Origin: HXMU1420-2 sp040830545
GTDB taxonomy: Bacteria > Pseudomonadota > Alphaproteobacteria > Rhodobacterales > Rhodobacteraceae
DNA length: 22,417 nt
NCBI GenBank assembly: GCA_040830545.1
Contig: JBFOMB010000065.1
Location: forward strand, 1 to 22,417
Reading direction: 5' to 3'
Shown here: positions 21,822 through 22,417 of the stretch, one piece after another
How the letters are laid out: every line of letters begins with the position of its first letter
Position numbering within the stretch: the first letter of the stretch is position 1
The notes under the pieces: generated by a model
Database searches by the model: none
What the model was told of the DNA's origin: nothing
The model's input: only the letters and a program-made list of their open reading frames with translations
Made by a program: the position numbers and the translations under genes

Positions 21822-21884
21822 TGCGGTCGCTCCTTCGCTGCACGTCGCATGTCCGGCTCAGGATAGGACCGAACGGCTAAGAGT

Positions 21885-21913
21885 TCCCTACCCAAGCCAC
21901 AGGTCAGGGTCAA
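21885..21913 (-). promoter_or_regulatory. Candidate nuoA promoter
   Basis: On the minus strand TTGACC (21908-21913), a 17-base spacer, then TAGGGA (21885-21890), followed six bases after TAG by CTTAG. It lies between the VOC gene stop and the nuoA GTG, about 64 bases upstream of it. The same layout is repeated before nuoB. Confidence 0.55.
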
Positions 21914-21940
21914 CAGAGCAAGGCGCGCCATTCTGGCCCT

Positions 21941-22279
21941 TCAGGTTTGCCCCGCACCGTCTGGTATGGGCGAGCAGAAGATCAGACGATTGCCGAACGG
22001 ATCCTGCACGGTCATTTCATCAAACCCCCAGGCCTGCCGCTGCACGCCTGGGCGGGCATTGGCGTAGCGTTTTGCGTTCAGGGCAAAGGCAAAGCCGCGC
22101 ACATCTTCGGTTTCGATCCGCAGAGTGGCACCCGGGCTTGCGTCACCGTGATGCTCGCTCAGATGCAGGATGCAGTCACCCAGCCGCACCTCCATATATA
22201 GCGGCGTGTCCGGTTCGAAACCATGTTCGAACGTCACCGCAAACCCCAGAAAATCCACATAAAACTCGCGCGCTTTCAC
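21941..22279 (-). CDS. VOC/glyoxalase superfamily (bleomycin-resistance-like) protein, odd 5' end
   Basis: The product of about 112 residues has the vicinal-oxygen-chelate pattern: KAREFYVDFLGF, then FEPDTPLYMEVRLGDCILHLSEHHGDASPG in parts, ending in FDEMTVQDPFGNRLIFCSP. This matches the glyoxalase/bleomycin-resistance family of about 120-125 residues. The family's first strand (PIPILRRFDAV) is encoded upstream of the GTG at 22279, but that frame has no ATG, GTG or TTG before a TAG at 22361-22363. So the gene either starts at GTG without its first strand, uses ATT, or lost its 5' end. A hairpin lies just upstream. Sequence after 22279 looks intact. Confidence 0.7.
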   Translation of the reverse strand: MKAREFYVDFLGFAVTFEHGFEPDTPLYMEVRLGDCILHLSEHHGDASPGATLRIETEDVRGFAFALNAKRYANARPGVQRQAWGFDEMTVQDPFGNRLIFCSPIPDGAGQT

Positions 22280-22417
22280 AGCGTCAAAGCGTCGTAGAAT
22301 CGGAATCGGCGGGGAGAAACAGGGGGTCGTTGACCCCCACTTGAATGAACCCGCACCCCTCTACCCTGTGCTCTGCTGGGACGGTGTCCGCGAACCGGCC
22401 GGCGCTAGTAACTTCGC
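22280..22417. other. Region upstream of the VOC gene with a perfect hairpin, no gene identified
   Basis: GGGGGTC (22322-22328) and GACCCCC (22332-22338) form a perfect 7-base stem with a GTT loop. Both strands have open frames up to the edge but none has a recognised domain, start or ribosome site. It may be a 3' end or REP-like element of a gene beyond the window. No tRNA fold was found. Confidence 0.35.

Noticed and set aside
22340..22417. Possible tRNA, tmRNA or RNase P RNA end at the right edge
   Set aside because: No cloverleaf, T-loop pairing or conserved core (such as GAGGAAAGTCC) was found on either strand.
1..22417. CRISPR arrays, integrases, transposases or attachment sites for the insertions
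   Set aside because: No regular direct repeats and no recombinase-like protein are visible; the accessory blocks do not have clear flanking repeats.

Overview
The window is a stretch of alphaproteobacterial chromosome, most likely from the Roseobacter/Rhodobacteraceae group. It carries the respiratory complex I (NADH:quinone oxidoreductase, nuo) locus, read almost entirely on the minus strand. Evidence for the lineage is the GC-rich coding, the nuo order, the short unknown genes scattered between subunits (as the URFs of the Paracoccus nqo cluster are), genes recognisable as DUF5333 and DUF5337, and a long NuoE with a helix-hairpin-helix-like tail. There are no rRNA, tRNA, CRISPR or insertion-sequence genes that I can see.

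Layout, following transcription from right to left: a VOC/glyoxalase-like gene (about 21941-22279), then nuoA with its own promoter. A 3.6-kb insertion follows, holding a Crp/Fnr-type regulator on the plus strand and two divergently read secreted DUF1254/DUF1214 proteins. It ends in a strong rho-independent terminator. Transcription appears to restart at a second promoter built like that of nuoA, giving nuoB, nuoC, an NTF2-like protein, a 55-residue membrane peptide, nuoD, a small exported protein, a 13-codon micro-ORF, two tandem four-helix membrane proteins, nuoE, a membrane-anchored relative of the NuoE tail, DUF5337 and nuoF. A second interruption (about 7.5-10.3 kb) carries a Flp-type pilin-like gene, two tandem DUF3291 proteins, a SAM-dependent methyltransferase and a lipoprotein. 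The third block is DUF5333, nuoG, a lipoprotein, nuoH, a 66-residue protein, nuoI, a carboxymuconolactone-decarboxylase-like protein, nuoJ, a secreted protein, a 59-residue membrane protein, nuoK, a second secreted protein and the start of nuoL, which leaves the window at base 1.

The core subunits keep the expected iron-sulfur ligands, so complex I looks functional: NuoE and NuoF carry NADH-side centres N1a and N3, NuoG carries N1b, N4 and N5, NuoI and NuoB pass electrons to quinone, NuoC and NuoD form the quinone arm, and NuoA, H, J, K and L form the membrane arm. The unusual part is the accessory gene set. At least a dozen small proteins, several with signal peptides or lipoboxes, are coupled to core subunits by 1-4-base stop/start overlaps. 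Many occur as related pairs: two CGC-tailed secreted proteins, two four-helix membrane proteins, two HhH tails, two DUF3291 and two DUF1254. These are the best candidates for undescribed assembly or accessory factors of complex I. All assignments come from reading the sequence; no database search was run.
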